The notes under the pieces were generated by a model that was given only the letters and a program-made list of their open reading frames with translations, had not been told where the DNA came from and made no database searches. Below are positions 8,872-17,080 of a DNA stretch of 36,365 bases, piece by piece. Made by a program: the position numbers and the translations under genes. The DNA is from a bacterium (GTDB lineage: Bacteria > Planctomycetota > UBA8108 > UBA1146): assembly GCA_029976805.1 (NCBI GenBank), contig JAPOLY010000022.1:1-36365 (forward strand), given 5' to 3'. Within the stretch, counting starts at the first letter, position 1, and each line of letters starts with the position of its first letter.

Positions 8872-10737
8872 CTATTCTTCTTCGCCAGTGGATTCCCCCG
8901 GCAAGGGCGGGTAAATCCAACGGATGGTCCAAGGGTAAAGCGGAGTGCCGTGATCCTTGGCAGCGTCCTCACTGCCTCCGCGGGTACGTCCCATTTTGAA
9001 ATTGTCGTCCGGTGCCCACATCAGCATCGTTTCCATGCCGACTTCGCGGGACACCCGCTCGCGACCATAATCTGCTTCGCCAAATGAAGCCTTCAAAGAA
9101 GCCTCAATCGGATCCGCAACCATCGCCTTGAGCTGATTGTTGTTGGTAGTGGCGTCTCCCTGGTCATAGCGGAAGCCACGAACGGTCACCTGATAACGAT
9201 CGTTGTAAACGATGTCTTCGGCATCGGTTTTGGAACCCTTGTCGAGGATCGTCCCGTCCTCGCGCACGCGAATTTTGCGAATTTCAAAACCTGAGAGCCA
9301 GGTCTTGCCCGTATTCAGCGACTCCTGTTCCGTTTCCACGGATCCACGGGTGCTGTCCTTGTCGGGACCATCTTCCACTTCGATTCGCACCGATTCAGAA
9401 ACCTGTTCCGAATTGGGAATACTGGCGATCAATGCCAGAACCTCGCTGGGAGCCAAGCGTCCGGCACCGTGAGCCAGAAGAAGGTTCTGTCTGGTTTCGA
9501 GACTGGATCGATCGACATCCTGAAGATCAGTCAGTTTCTTCTCATTTGATTTCAGTTCGTTGACAAGTTTCGCCTCTTGGAGAACCGCATTGGCGTCGTC
9601 AATCTTGCCCCCGAAAATCAGAATGAAGAAAACAATCAGCAAGTAGAGGGAAGCCGTCGCCCCCAACACCACTTTTTGCTTCTTCTTGAACTCTGCCGCC
9701 TCTTGCTGCTCCTGCGGCAACAGATTCAGTTGAACGTCACCGAGGCCGAGAGCCTGCAATCCCGCACCGATACAAGAAGTAAAGGACTGGAGATCCTGTT
9801 GCACCAAGTTTGCTTCGGGGCGAATCCGGACTCTCTGAAGGGATTTGAAAATCTGTACACGTATCCGCAGGTTGTCTTCAAGGAACTTGCGCAGTCCGAC
9901 AACCTTGCCGCTTCCTCCAAAGAGGAAGAGATCCTCAATTTTCAACTCCCCGGCCCGTGACTTGTAGTAACCGATCGAACGATTGATCTCACTGACAAGA
10001 TCGCGAAGCAATGGCTGCAGCACTTCAAAAATCTTGGCGGCGTGATCCGACTTGGCAGCGGTCACCTTGAGGTTCTCAGCCTCTTCTTCAGAGCAGTTGA
10101 AACGCTCCTGAAGGGCATTCGTGAAATCCTTGCCAGAGACAGGGATCGAACGGAACCAGTAACGGGACTCATTGACGACGACAAGATCGGTGTGATGAGC
10201 ACCGATCTCGAGGGCGACCATGGGACGCTTCGGACGAAGATCGAACCGGATCAGATTCAACAGTCCCACATTGCCCAGTGTCAGGACATCGACGCCGAGG
10301 TTGTCGGAATCAAGATCCTCCAGAAGGTCGGAAACCTCTTCCTGGCGAACCGCAAAGATTCCAATTTCCTTTTCGCCATCTTCGGTATCGCCACAGACAT
10401 GGCTATCCCAAATGACGTCTTCCATCGGCAGGGGAATATTCTGTTGAGCTTCGTAACCGATCAACTCTTCCAGCTTTTTTCCATCCACGGGCGGAACCGT
10501 GATGAAACTCGTGAGAGCAGAGCGACTGGGAAGAGCGATCGCCAGAGGACCGGCGATCGAATGCTGCGATGCCAATGTCGAAATCGCAGCGGCATTGGCC
10601 TCTGGGCCAGCCCCCGATGGATGCTCTATTTTTTCAGCGGCAATGATTTCAGCACCATTGCCGGATCGCTGGATTTTGATCGCCTTGAGGGAACTCTTTC
10701 CCCCGTCGATACACCAGACTTCGTCGAAGTCAGCCAT
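8872..10737 (-). CDS. PilM-like actin-fold ATPase fused to PilN-like TM/coiled-coil domain
   Basis: PilM-type sequence: VWCIDGGKSSLKAIKIQ, LPSRSALTSFITVPPVDGKKLEELIGYEAQQNIPLPMEDVIWDSHV, DLFLFGGSGKVVGLRKFLEDNL. After ~380 aa a TM segment (VVLGATASLYLLIVFFILIFGG) and coiled coil follow. ATG at 10737 preceded by GGAGAGAGG is preferred over the GTG at 10752. Confidence 0.85.
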   Translation of the reverse strand: MADFDEVWCIDGGKSSLKAIKIQRSGNGAEIIAAEKIEHPSGAGPEANAAAISTLASQHSIAGPLAIALPSRSALTSFITVPPVDGKKLEELIGYEAQQNIPLPMEDVIWDSHVCGDTEDGEKEIGIFAVRQEEVSDLLEDLDSDNLGVDVLTLGNVGLLNLIRFDLRPKRPMVALEIGAHHTDLVVVNESRYWFRSIPVSGKDFTNALQERFNCSEEEAENLKVTAAKSDHAAKIFEVLQPLLRDLVSEINRSIGYYKSRAGELKIEDLFLFGGSGKVVGLRKFLEDNLRIRVQIFKSLQRVRIRPEANLVQQDLQSFTSCIGAGLQALGLGDVQLNLLPQEQQEAAEFKKKQKVVLGATASLYLLIVFFILIFGGKIDDANAVLQEAKLVNELKSNEKKLTDLQDVDRSSLETRQNLLLAHGAGRLAPSEVLALIASIPNSEQVSESVRIEVEDGPDKDSTRGSVETEQESLNTGKTWLSGFEIRKIRVREDGTILDKGSKTDAEDIVYNDRYQVTVRGFRYDQGDATTNNNQLKAMVADPIEASLKASFGEADYGRERVSREVGMETMLMWAPDDNFKMGRTRGGSEDAAKDHGTPLYPWTIRWIYPPLPGESTGEEE

Positions 10738-10781
10738 GCTACCTCTCTCCACCTTCTGACCCCTACATGGGAGCCGTCAGG

Positions 10782-10804
10782 GATCTGCTCTCTACAGGCA
10801 GATC
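10782..10804 (-). promoter_or_regulatory. Potential stem-loop in pilM-like leader
   Basis: GATCTGC / GCAGATC 7-bp perfect inverted repeat, 9-nt loop, about 45 nt upstream of the start codon. Confidence 0.4.
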
Positions 10805-11069
10805 GAATGGTACAAATCATCACTTCAACAGTTTCAAACCAGCACAGCAGTGAGCGAAAGAATCGGGCGAAACAAATCCGCCAAAAAAGACGGGAACGAA
10901 TCCAACCCAGAGGGCGTTCTTCATTCCAGACTCTTGCACGACACTTCCACTGCAGCGAACGCCGCAACATTCAAACTTCGGCTGAAGACCGAATGTCACC
11001 GCTACTCTGCTTCACACTTCTCTCGTCAATACAAACTCAGGAATCGCAAACACTGCATCGCAACCCTCG

Positions 11070-11097
11070 GTCATGACAAACACGTCACGACAAACGC
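11070..11097. repeat. Tandem 14-mer repeat (2 mismatches)
   Basis: GTCATGACAAACAC immediately followed by GTCACGACAAACGC; first copy contains the palindrome GTCATGAC. Confidence 0.6.
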
Positions 11098-11411
11098 GCT
11101 CGCAACTCCCTGAATCAAAGCTTGCAGGAATCACTGAAATGGAATGAGTGCTCTTCACCTTCCGACCCCACTTCGCAAAGGAGCTGGAACCTTGCGGAAC
11201 CACTTCCGGGAAGCGTGACTGAAACCGCGATCGCACCTGGTGAAATCCCCGACGCAATCGTGCTCTCTGTCGAAGGCCAAACCGGCTTCCGTTGCAGACC
11301 ACTTCGCTATCCATAGAGGAGAAGAGACTTTGGAATCCTTCGCAGATTCCGGACTATCGTAACTCCCCGATGGCCAAAGCATGAATCGGCCCGCAACCCG
11401 CTACCGGATGG

Positions 11412-11441
11412 ATTCGGTTCATCGAAATTCGATTTCCGAAT
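11412..11441. repeat. Nested dyad / stem-loop in non-coding region
   Basis: ATTCGG-TTC-ATCGAA-A-TTCGAT-TT-CCGAAT: two perfect 6-bp inverted-repeat arms nested around one centre. Confidence 0.6.
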
Positions 11442-11648
11442 ACAGACGGTTCGCCGGTCAGCACTGCACACCATTCCGGTGGTCGACGTCTCCGTTTCCC
11501 ACCGAAACCCACAAACTTGTATCCACTCAAAATCCGAAGAGCTCATCAGAAAGTTGACGCAATCTTTACTCACGCAAAGGAGGCGCAGACAAGTCAGAAA
11601 CGGTCTCTTCGGTTCATTCTTTCCTTCCCCATATGCAGAATCTGCCCT

Positions 11649-11668
11649 CCCGGACCTGTGAGTCCGGG
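11649..11668. repeat. GC-rich hairpin adjacent to terminator
   Basis: CCCGGAC CTGTGA GTCCGGG, 7-bp perfect stem. Confidence 0.6.
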
Positions 11669-11671
11669 ATG

Positions 11672-11696
11672 AAAAATCCCTCTTGGGGAAGAGGGA
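11672..11696 (-). terminator. Intrinsic terminator of the ridA-opp-mtaB-udg block
   Basis: On the minus strand TCCCTCTT CCCC AAGAGGGA followed by TTTTTC; 8-bp perfect stem about 100 nt after the UDG stop. Confidence 0.85.
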
Positions 11697-11794
11697 AGTA
11701 TAGATGCCTGATAAGCGGAGTCAACGCCCCGAAACAGTCTCATTTGCCAAAATTCGATCGTCCTGAGGAGTTGAGGAGAATCGGAATTACCCCC

Positions 11795-12598
11795 TCAGCG
11801 GGGCAGGTCCAAAGCGGAGATGACCCGCTGCAGATCTCGCCAGCACTCCGCCTTGAACTGGGGCTGACGAAGCAGGAAGGCAGGGTGGTAGGTCACCACC
11901 ACAGGAATGCCTTTGTAAAGGGGAGATTGCCCCCTGAGACGCTTCAGAGAGGTTTCCTCCCCTGTCAAAAAGGCGGCTGCGGGTTTGCCGAGAGCGACGA
12001 TCAGCTCGGGGTTGACCAGCTCTATCTGCTTTTCAAGGAAGCCTTTGCACGATTGGACCTCCTCCGGACGGGGGTCCCGGTTCTCGGGAGGACGACATTT
12101 CAGTACATTGGCAATGTAAACCTGGTCACGGGTTAACTTCAGGCCCTGAGTAATGATCCGGTCCAGAAGTTGACCAGCCCGGCCAACGAAGGGCTCACCA
12201 CGCCGATCCTCTTCTGCCCCGGGTGCCTCGCCGACAAACATCAGTCTTGCCCCGGGATCACCACAGCCAAAGACCGTTTGGGTGCGGGTTTGACTCAGAG
12301 AGCATGCTTCACAACCGGAGACCTTCTGAGCGAGCCCGAGAAGGTCGCCTGGAAGAACAGAACTCATTCCCTTTTCAGCACTTACAGCATTTCCTACGGG
12401 TCTTTCAACAACACTGATCGGATTCTCCTCCACCCTGGAGCCGGGTTCGACCGGAGGATCCTCAAGTGGAATGCTTTCCGTTTTGGGAGAATCGGCGATC
12501 AGATCCCCCCTCCGTCGACGAACGCCCCAACCCGCCAGAGCACGATCATGAAATTCAGCCGGAAAGTGCAGATTCCCGTGTTGCGGAAGATCAGGCAT
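11795..12598 (-). CDS. Uracil-DNA glycosylase, family 4 (Fe-S type)
   Basis: Motifs [72 protein letters not shown]; Cys pattern SGCEACSL ... LKCRPP ... QSCKGF fits Fe-S family 4. Start assigned to ATG at 12598 (MPDLPQHGN), overlapping the mtaB stop by 8 nt. Confidence 0.9.
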   Translation of the reverse strand: MPDLPQHGNLHFPAEFHDRALAGWGVRRRRGDLIADSPKTESIPLEDPPVEPGSRVEENPISVVERPVGNAVSAEKGMSSVLPGDLLGLAQKVSGCEACSLSQTRTQTVFGCGDPGARLMFVGEAPGAEEDRRGEPFVGRAGQLLDRIITQGLKLTRDQVYIANVLKCRPPENRDPRPEEVQSCKGFLEKQIELVNPELIVALGKPAAAFLTGEETSLKRLRGQSPLYKGIPVVVTYHPAFLLRQPQFKAECWRDLQRVISALDLPR

Positions 12599-13895
12599 GA
12601 CGAGCCTCCCGGACCGGATGCCGAGCCAGGAACTTGTCCCCCTCAACAGATTCCAGCAACAAGGGGATTTCCTGACCCCGAACCGCATCTCCTTCGCGAA
12701 CCCTGACCCGCAGCCCCTCTCGGGACATCCCCTCACCACCTCCGTCGGAATTTGTTTTTTCGATCAGGACATGTGCGATCTGACCCAATCTCTTTTCCGC
12801 AACCTGGAGCTGGATTTTTTCACAAAATTCCCGGGCACGAACCATGCGGTCATGTCGGACCTCCGGCGAAACGTGATCGGGCAACCGTGCGGCTCGGGTA
12901 CGCGGCCGGGGACTGTAGGGAAAGAGGTGAACCTTGGCGAAGCCGATCTCTTCCACTCTTCGCATCGATTCCTGAAAGTCATCTTCTGTCTCACCGGGAA
13001 AACCGATGATCAGATCGGTCGCAAGGGTGGCATCCGGCAAACGCTTTCGAGTTCGATCCATCGCTTCCGTAAAATCTTTCAGCGAGTAGTCCCTGCCCAT
13101 GGCTTCAAGAATCCGTGCGCTGCCACTTTGCAAAGGCACATGAAAGAAACGGCACAATCCTTCGTCATTTTCAAAAGCCTGAAGAAATCGGTCGGTAAAG
13201 GCACCTTCGCCGATGGACGAAAGACGGATTCGATCAATTCCGGCGATTTGTCGCAGCTCCGTCAGCAACCGCCCCAGGCCATCTTCAATCCCCAGATCCC
13301 GCCCCCATTGACGCAGGTGGATACCCGTCAGCACCAGCTCTGAAAAACCGGCCTCTGCCAGCCTCTTCGCTTCATCCAATACCGGTTGATGATCCCTGCT
13401 GCGGGACCCCCCTCGCATATAGGGGATGATGCAATAACTGCAGAAAGAATCGCAGCCATCCTGAATCTTCAGGAATGCTCTCGTACGCCCCTCAAAACCG
13501 GAAATCTTCAAACCAAAAATGTCCCGGGACTTTCTTTTGATCGGGCCTGTCGACAATTCTGCACCGGTAATGATTTCAGCGATGCGATGCTTTTCTTCAT
13601 TCCCAACCAGATGGGTCACTCCCGGAATCTCTGCCAACCTCTCGCGATCGTCTTCAGAGATACATCCGGTGACGATGACTTCTGCGGCTGGATTTTTACG
13701 GGTCACGGATTTGATACGCTCCTCAACCTTGAGGCCCGCCCGCTCGGTGACCGTGCAGGAGTTGACGACAACCAGGTCGACCCCTTCCGCCTTGGCAACT
13801 TCCTGATATCCCAAGTCGAGAATCTCTTCCCGGATCGCCTGCGTATCGTATTGGTTGATCTTGCAACCAAAGGTGATGAAGGCGCACTCGGGCAT
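12591..13895 (-). CDS. mtaB: tRNA t6A37 methylthiotransferase MtaB-like (radical SAM)
   Basis: N-terminal CAFITFGCKINQYDTQAI, radical SAM CDSFCSYCIIPYMRGGSRSR, DLIIGFPGETEDDF, VHLFPYSPRPRTRAA; C-terminal TRAM-like region. Start taken at internal ATG (MPECAF). Confidence 0.88.
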   Translation of the reverse strand: MPECAFITFGCKINQYDTQAIREEILDLGYQEVAKAEGVDLVVVNSCTVTERAGLKVEERIKSVTRKNPAAEVIVTGCISEDDRERLAEIPGVTHLVGNEEKHRIAEIITGAELSTGPIKRKSRDIFGLKISGFEGRTRAFLKIQDGCDSFCSYCIIPYMRGGSRSRDHQPVLDEAKRLAEAGFSELVLTGIHLRQWGRDLGIEDGLGRLLTELRQIAGIDRIRLSSIGEGAFTDRFLQAFENDEGLCRFFHVPLQSGSARILEAMGRDYSLKDFTEAMDRTRKRLPDATLATDLIIGFPGETEDDFQESMRRVEEIGFAKVHLFPYSPRPRTRAARLPDHVSPEVRHDRMVRAREFCEKIQLQVAEKRLGQIAHVLIEKTNSDGGGEGMSREGLRVRVREGDAVRGQEIPLLLESVEGDKFLARHPVREARHA

Positions 13896-13922
13896 AATCT
13901 CTGACTCTCTACAAATCCACAT

Positions 13923-14930
13923 TCAGGCGGATTTGTCACCGATTCCCACAGGACTGTCGAGCCAACAATAACTCTGATGTCCCTCAGCCACCGCGATTCC
14001 ACCGGGAACCTCCACAGAACACCGGGGTCCCACCTCGGGACACCGTGTATGGAATGGACAACCGGGAGGTGGGTTGATCGGAGAAGGAACATCACCGGCG
14101 AGAAGAATTCGGTTCTTCTTGCGCTTCGGATCCGGCTCAGGAACCGCCGACAAAAGAGCCCGGGTATAAGGGTGACGCGGATTGGAATACAGATCTTTCG
14201 AATCCGCTTCCTCAACGATTTTGCCAAGATACATCACAGCCACGCGATCGCTGATGTGCTCGACTACAGCAAGGTCATGAGCGATGAAAAGATAGGAGAG
14301 ATCAAACTCATCCTGAAGATCGAGCAGAAGGTTAATGATCTGTGCCTGAATCGAAACGTCGAGAGCACTGACCGCCTCATCGCACACGATGAACTCTGGC
14401 TCAACAGAGAGAGCCCGGGCGATACCGACACGCTGCCTTTGCCCTCCTGAGAACTCATGGGGATAGCGATTGATGTGATTGATCGGATCGAGACCACAAC
14501 GATCCATCAAGTGCTGGACTTTTTCGCGGATCTCGGACTCAGAGCCCATGCCGTGAATGTGAGGTCCTTCGCTGAGGATGGCCCCCACCGTCATTCGCGG
14601 GTTGAGAGAGCCATAAGGATCCTGGAAGATGATCTGCATTCTCTTGCGCAAAGCCCGAAGAGCATTTCCCTGAGTGTTTCGCACATCGATGCCGTCAAAG
14701 CGAACAGACCCCTCAGTAGGCTCGACCAGCCTCAGGATCGAACGACCCACAGTGGTCTTGCCGCAACCGGATTCTCCAACCAAACCCAGAGTTTGCTTGC
14801 GCCCGAGAGTGAAACTCACTCCGTCGACGGCCTTGACGTGCCCCGTCACTTTCGAAAAAACACCGGAGCGGATGGGAAACCAGGTCCGCAGACCCTCTAC
14901 CTCCAATAACGGAGTTTCTTTTTCTGACAT
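13923..14930 (-). CDS. Oligopeptide/dipeptide ABC transporter ATPase, OppF/DppF type
   Basis: Walker [14 protein letters not shown], signature [15 protein letters not shown], Walker [14 protein letters not shown]-terminal oligopeptide/HPY domain [14 protein letters not shown]...[18 protein letters not shown] at 14930 overlaps the oppD stop (TGATG). Confidence 0.93.
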   Translation of the reverse strand: MSEKETPLLEVEGLRTWFPIRSGVFSKVTGHVKAVDGVSFTLGRKQTLGLVGESGCGKTTVGRSILRLVEPTEGSVRFDGIDVRNTQGNALRALRKRMQIIFQDPYGSLNPRMTVGAILSEGPHIHGMGSESEIREKVQHLMDRCGLDPINHINRYPHEFSGGQRQRVGIARALSVEPEFIVCDEAVSALDVSIQAQIINLLLDLQDEFDLSYLFIAHDLAVVEHISDRVAVMYLGKIVEEADSKDLYSNPRHPYTRALLSAVPEPDPKRKKNRILLAGDVPSPINPPPGCPFHTRCPEVGPRCSVEVPGGIAVAEGHQSYCWLDSPVGIGDKSA

Positions 14931-15937
14931 CAAACGGCTCCATTCTCTGAAGCCTTGAAGACTTCTTCCCAGTGGTGACAAGCCACCTGGTGCTTCGGGT
15001 CAATCTGATTCAGATCCGGTTCTGTTGCAGCGCACGTTTCAGACGCATGGGGACAACGGGGTCTAAACTTGCAGCCACTGGGAAACTGGAGGGGGTTGGG
15101 AACATTGCCCTCGATCACCTCGAGGCGTTCGCTTTCCTGTTCCAATCGGGGCAGGGAGCGGAAGAGTCCAACGGTGTAGGGATGCTTGGGGTTTTCGAAC
15201 AGCTCTTCCACAGGAGCGCTCTCCACCACTTTACCGGCGTACATGACCACCACATGGTCTGCATTTTCAGCGACGACCCCGAGGTCGTGGGTGATCATCA
15301 GGATCGCCATTCCCTTTTCCCTTTGAAGATCCCTGAGCAACTCCAGTATCTGCGCCTGAATGGTGACGTCCAGCGCAGTGGTCGGTTCGTCTGCGATCAG
15401 CAGGGAGGGGTTGCAGGCGAGGGCGATGGCGATCATGACCCGCTGCTTCATTCCTCCCGAAAGTTGATGGGGATATTCATCGATCCGTTGCTCCGGAGAA
15501 GGAATCCCCACCTGCTTCAAAAGCTCAATGCTTCGCTCTCGGGCTTCCGCTTTGGTCATCCCCTCATGCAATCGCAGGGATTCTCCGATCTGATCTCCCA
15601 CCCTGAATACCGGATTCAAGCTGGTCATCGGTTCCTGGAAGATGACCGAGATCTCCTTGCCCCGTATTTTGCGCATCTTCGCTTCGGACTTTTCGAGGAG
15701 GTTCTCTCCTTTGAAAAGAATCTCGCCGCCCACGTATTTTCCGGGTGGAGTCGGGACAAGCTGAAGGATACTCATGGCGGTGACAGATTTACCACAACCC
15801 GATTCCCCGACGACGCCCAAAGTTTCCCCGGGTCGGATCGAATAACTGACGCCGTCGACCGCGCGGGCGACGCCATCATCGGTGTAGAACCAGGTCTTCA
15901 GGTCTTCGATGGAGAGTAACGGTTTTTCAGAACTCAA
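14930..15937 (-). CDS. Oligopeptide/dipeptide ABC transporter ATPase, OppD/DppD type
   Basis: [80 protein letters not shown]. Apparent TTG start overlapping ridA stop (TTGA). Confidence 0.93.
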   Translation of the reverse strand: MSSEKPLLSIEDLKTWFYTDDGVARAVDGVSYSIRPGETLGVVGESGCGKSVTAMSILQLVPTPPGKYVGGEILFKGENLLEKSEAKMRKIRGKEISVIFQEPMTSLNPVFRVGDQIGESLRLHEGMTKAEARERSIELLKQVGIPSPEQRIDEYPHQLSGGMKQRVMIAIALACNPSLLIADEPTTALDVTIQAQILELLRDLQREKGMAILMITHDLGVVAENADHVVVMYAGKVVESAPVEELFENPKHPYTVGLFRSLPRLEQESERLEVIEGNVPNPLQFPSGCKFRPRCPHASETCAATEPDLNQIDPKHQVACHHWEEVFKASENGAV

Positions 15938-16332
15938 CGATTCTCTCTCTTCCGGGCAACAGCGTCGACTTCCACATCCACCCCCTTCGGCAATGCCGCT
16001 GCCTGAATACAGGCTCGAGCCGGAAACGGATCAGTGAAAAACTCGGCATACACCCTGTTCACCGCCTCAAAGTCGGACATGTCGGAAAGGTAGACCTGGG
16101 TCTTAACCACATCCTCAAAGCCACAACCTGCGGCTTTCAGGACCTCTCCAAGATTTTTCAGTGCCTGATGAGCCTGATTCTCAATTCCATGGGCGATGGA
16201 GCCATCTTCAGGAACGATGGGAATCTGACCTGAGCAGTAGACCCATCCATCCACCTCCATCGCCTGCGAATAGGGCCCGATGGCTTTCGGGGCCTGGTCA
16301 GTATGGATCGCTTTTCGCAGTGAATCGGACAT
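15934..16332 (-). CDS. ridA: RidA/YjgF/UK114 family enamine/imine deaminase
   Basis: [101 protein letters not shown] at 16332 with GGAAGGA upstream. Confidence 0.92.
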   Translation of the reverse strand: MSDSLRKAIHTDQAPKAIGPYSQAMEVDGWVYCSGQIPIVPEDGSIAHGIENQAHQALKNLGEVLKAAGCGFEDVVKTQVYLSDMSDFEAVNRVYAEFFTDPFPARACIQAAALPKGVDVEVDAVARKRENR

Positions 16333-16383
16333 GGGGGTTCCTTCCGGGATCGATTCCACCGGAAGAGTCTACCTTTGAGGGGG

Positions 16384-16896
16384 TCAGTTTTCCAGCGACC
16401 CGGGCCTCAGACGCTGGTTCAGTTCCTCGACAACGCCCCCTGCGATGGGCTCGGGAAGAGAATCGCGGACATCTCCTCCAAAAGCGGCAATCTCCTTGAT
16501 ATGGCGACTGGAAAGATGGGAAAACTCCAGGCTCGGGAGAACAAAGACCGTTTCCGCTTCAACATCTGCGGAAATCGATCGGTTGGTCAGGGCCATCGTG
16601 TATTCCGCCTCAAAATCGGCGAAGGTACGAATTCCACGCAAAAGAATACGACAAGTTTCTTTCTGCAGCAGTTCAACGACCAGACCATCGAACGCCTGAA
16701 CCTGAACCCCCGGCATCCCTTCAGTGCAGGCTCTGAGCCATTCCACTCGCTCTTCCGGGGTAAAGAGTGCGGACTTCTGGCGATTGACGGCCACGGCAAC
16801 GATCAGCTCATCAAACATGCGAGATCCACGCTGGATCAGATCCAGATGCCCCTTGTGGGGAGGATCAAAAGTACCGGGGTAAACCGCTTTGCTCAT
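16384..16896 (-). CDS. coaD: Phosphopantetheine adenylyltransferase
   Basis: AVYPGTFDPPHKGHLDLIQRGSRMFDELIVAVAVN, ILLRGIRTFADFEAEYTMALTNR, LSSRHIKEIAAFGGDV. Confidence 0.92.
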   Translation of the reverse strand: MSKAVYPGTFDPPHKGHLDLIQRGSRMFDELIVAVAVNRQKSALFTPEERVEWLRACTEGMPGVQVQAFDGLVVELLQKETCRILLRGIRTFADFEAEYTMALTNRSISADVEAETVFVLPSLEFSHLSSRHIKEIAAFGGDVRDSLPEPIAGGVVEELNQRLRPGSLEN

Positions 16897-17080
16897 CGGT
16901 TGCATTCCCTTTCAGGAACCGGGGTCGAGACACCAGTCAGAGAACATGATGCCCTCCGGAGATCCCGGCCGAAACCCCTGTCAAAGGAACAAACGTTGCG
17001 AAAATGAAGTTCGGAAGCTGGAGAAGGAGGTCCGGAAAGAGAAAGTCGGGTTCCTGCAGGGGCGATCGTCCAAATGGCGA

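Noticed and set aside
10042-11076. 344 aa plus-strand ORF spanning pilM antisense and the 1 kb gap
   Set aside because: More than half is antisense to the PilM-like gene; sequence is low in hydrophobic periodicity and has no family motif.
11012-11573. Small minus-strand ORFs (60-100 aa) in the large intergenic region
   Set aside because: No credible SD/start, odd composition and mutual overlap in different frames; insufficient to call genes.
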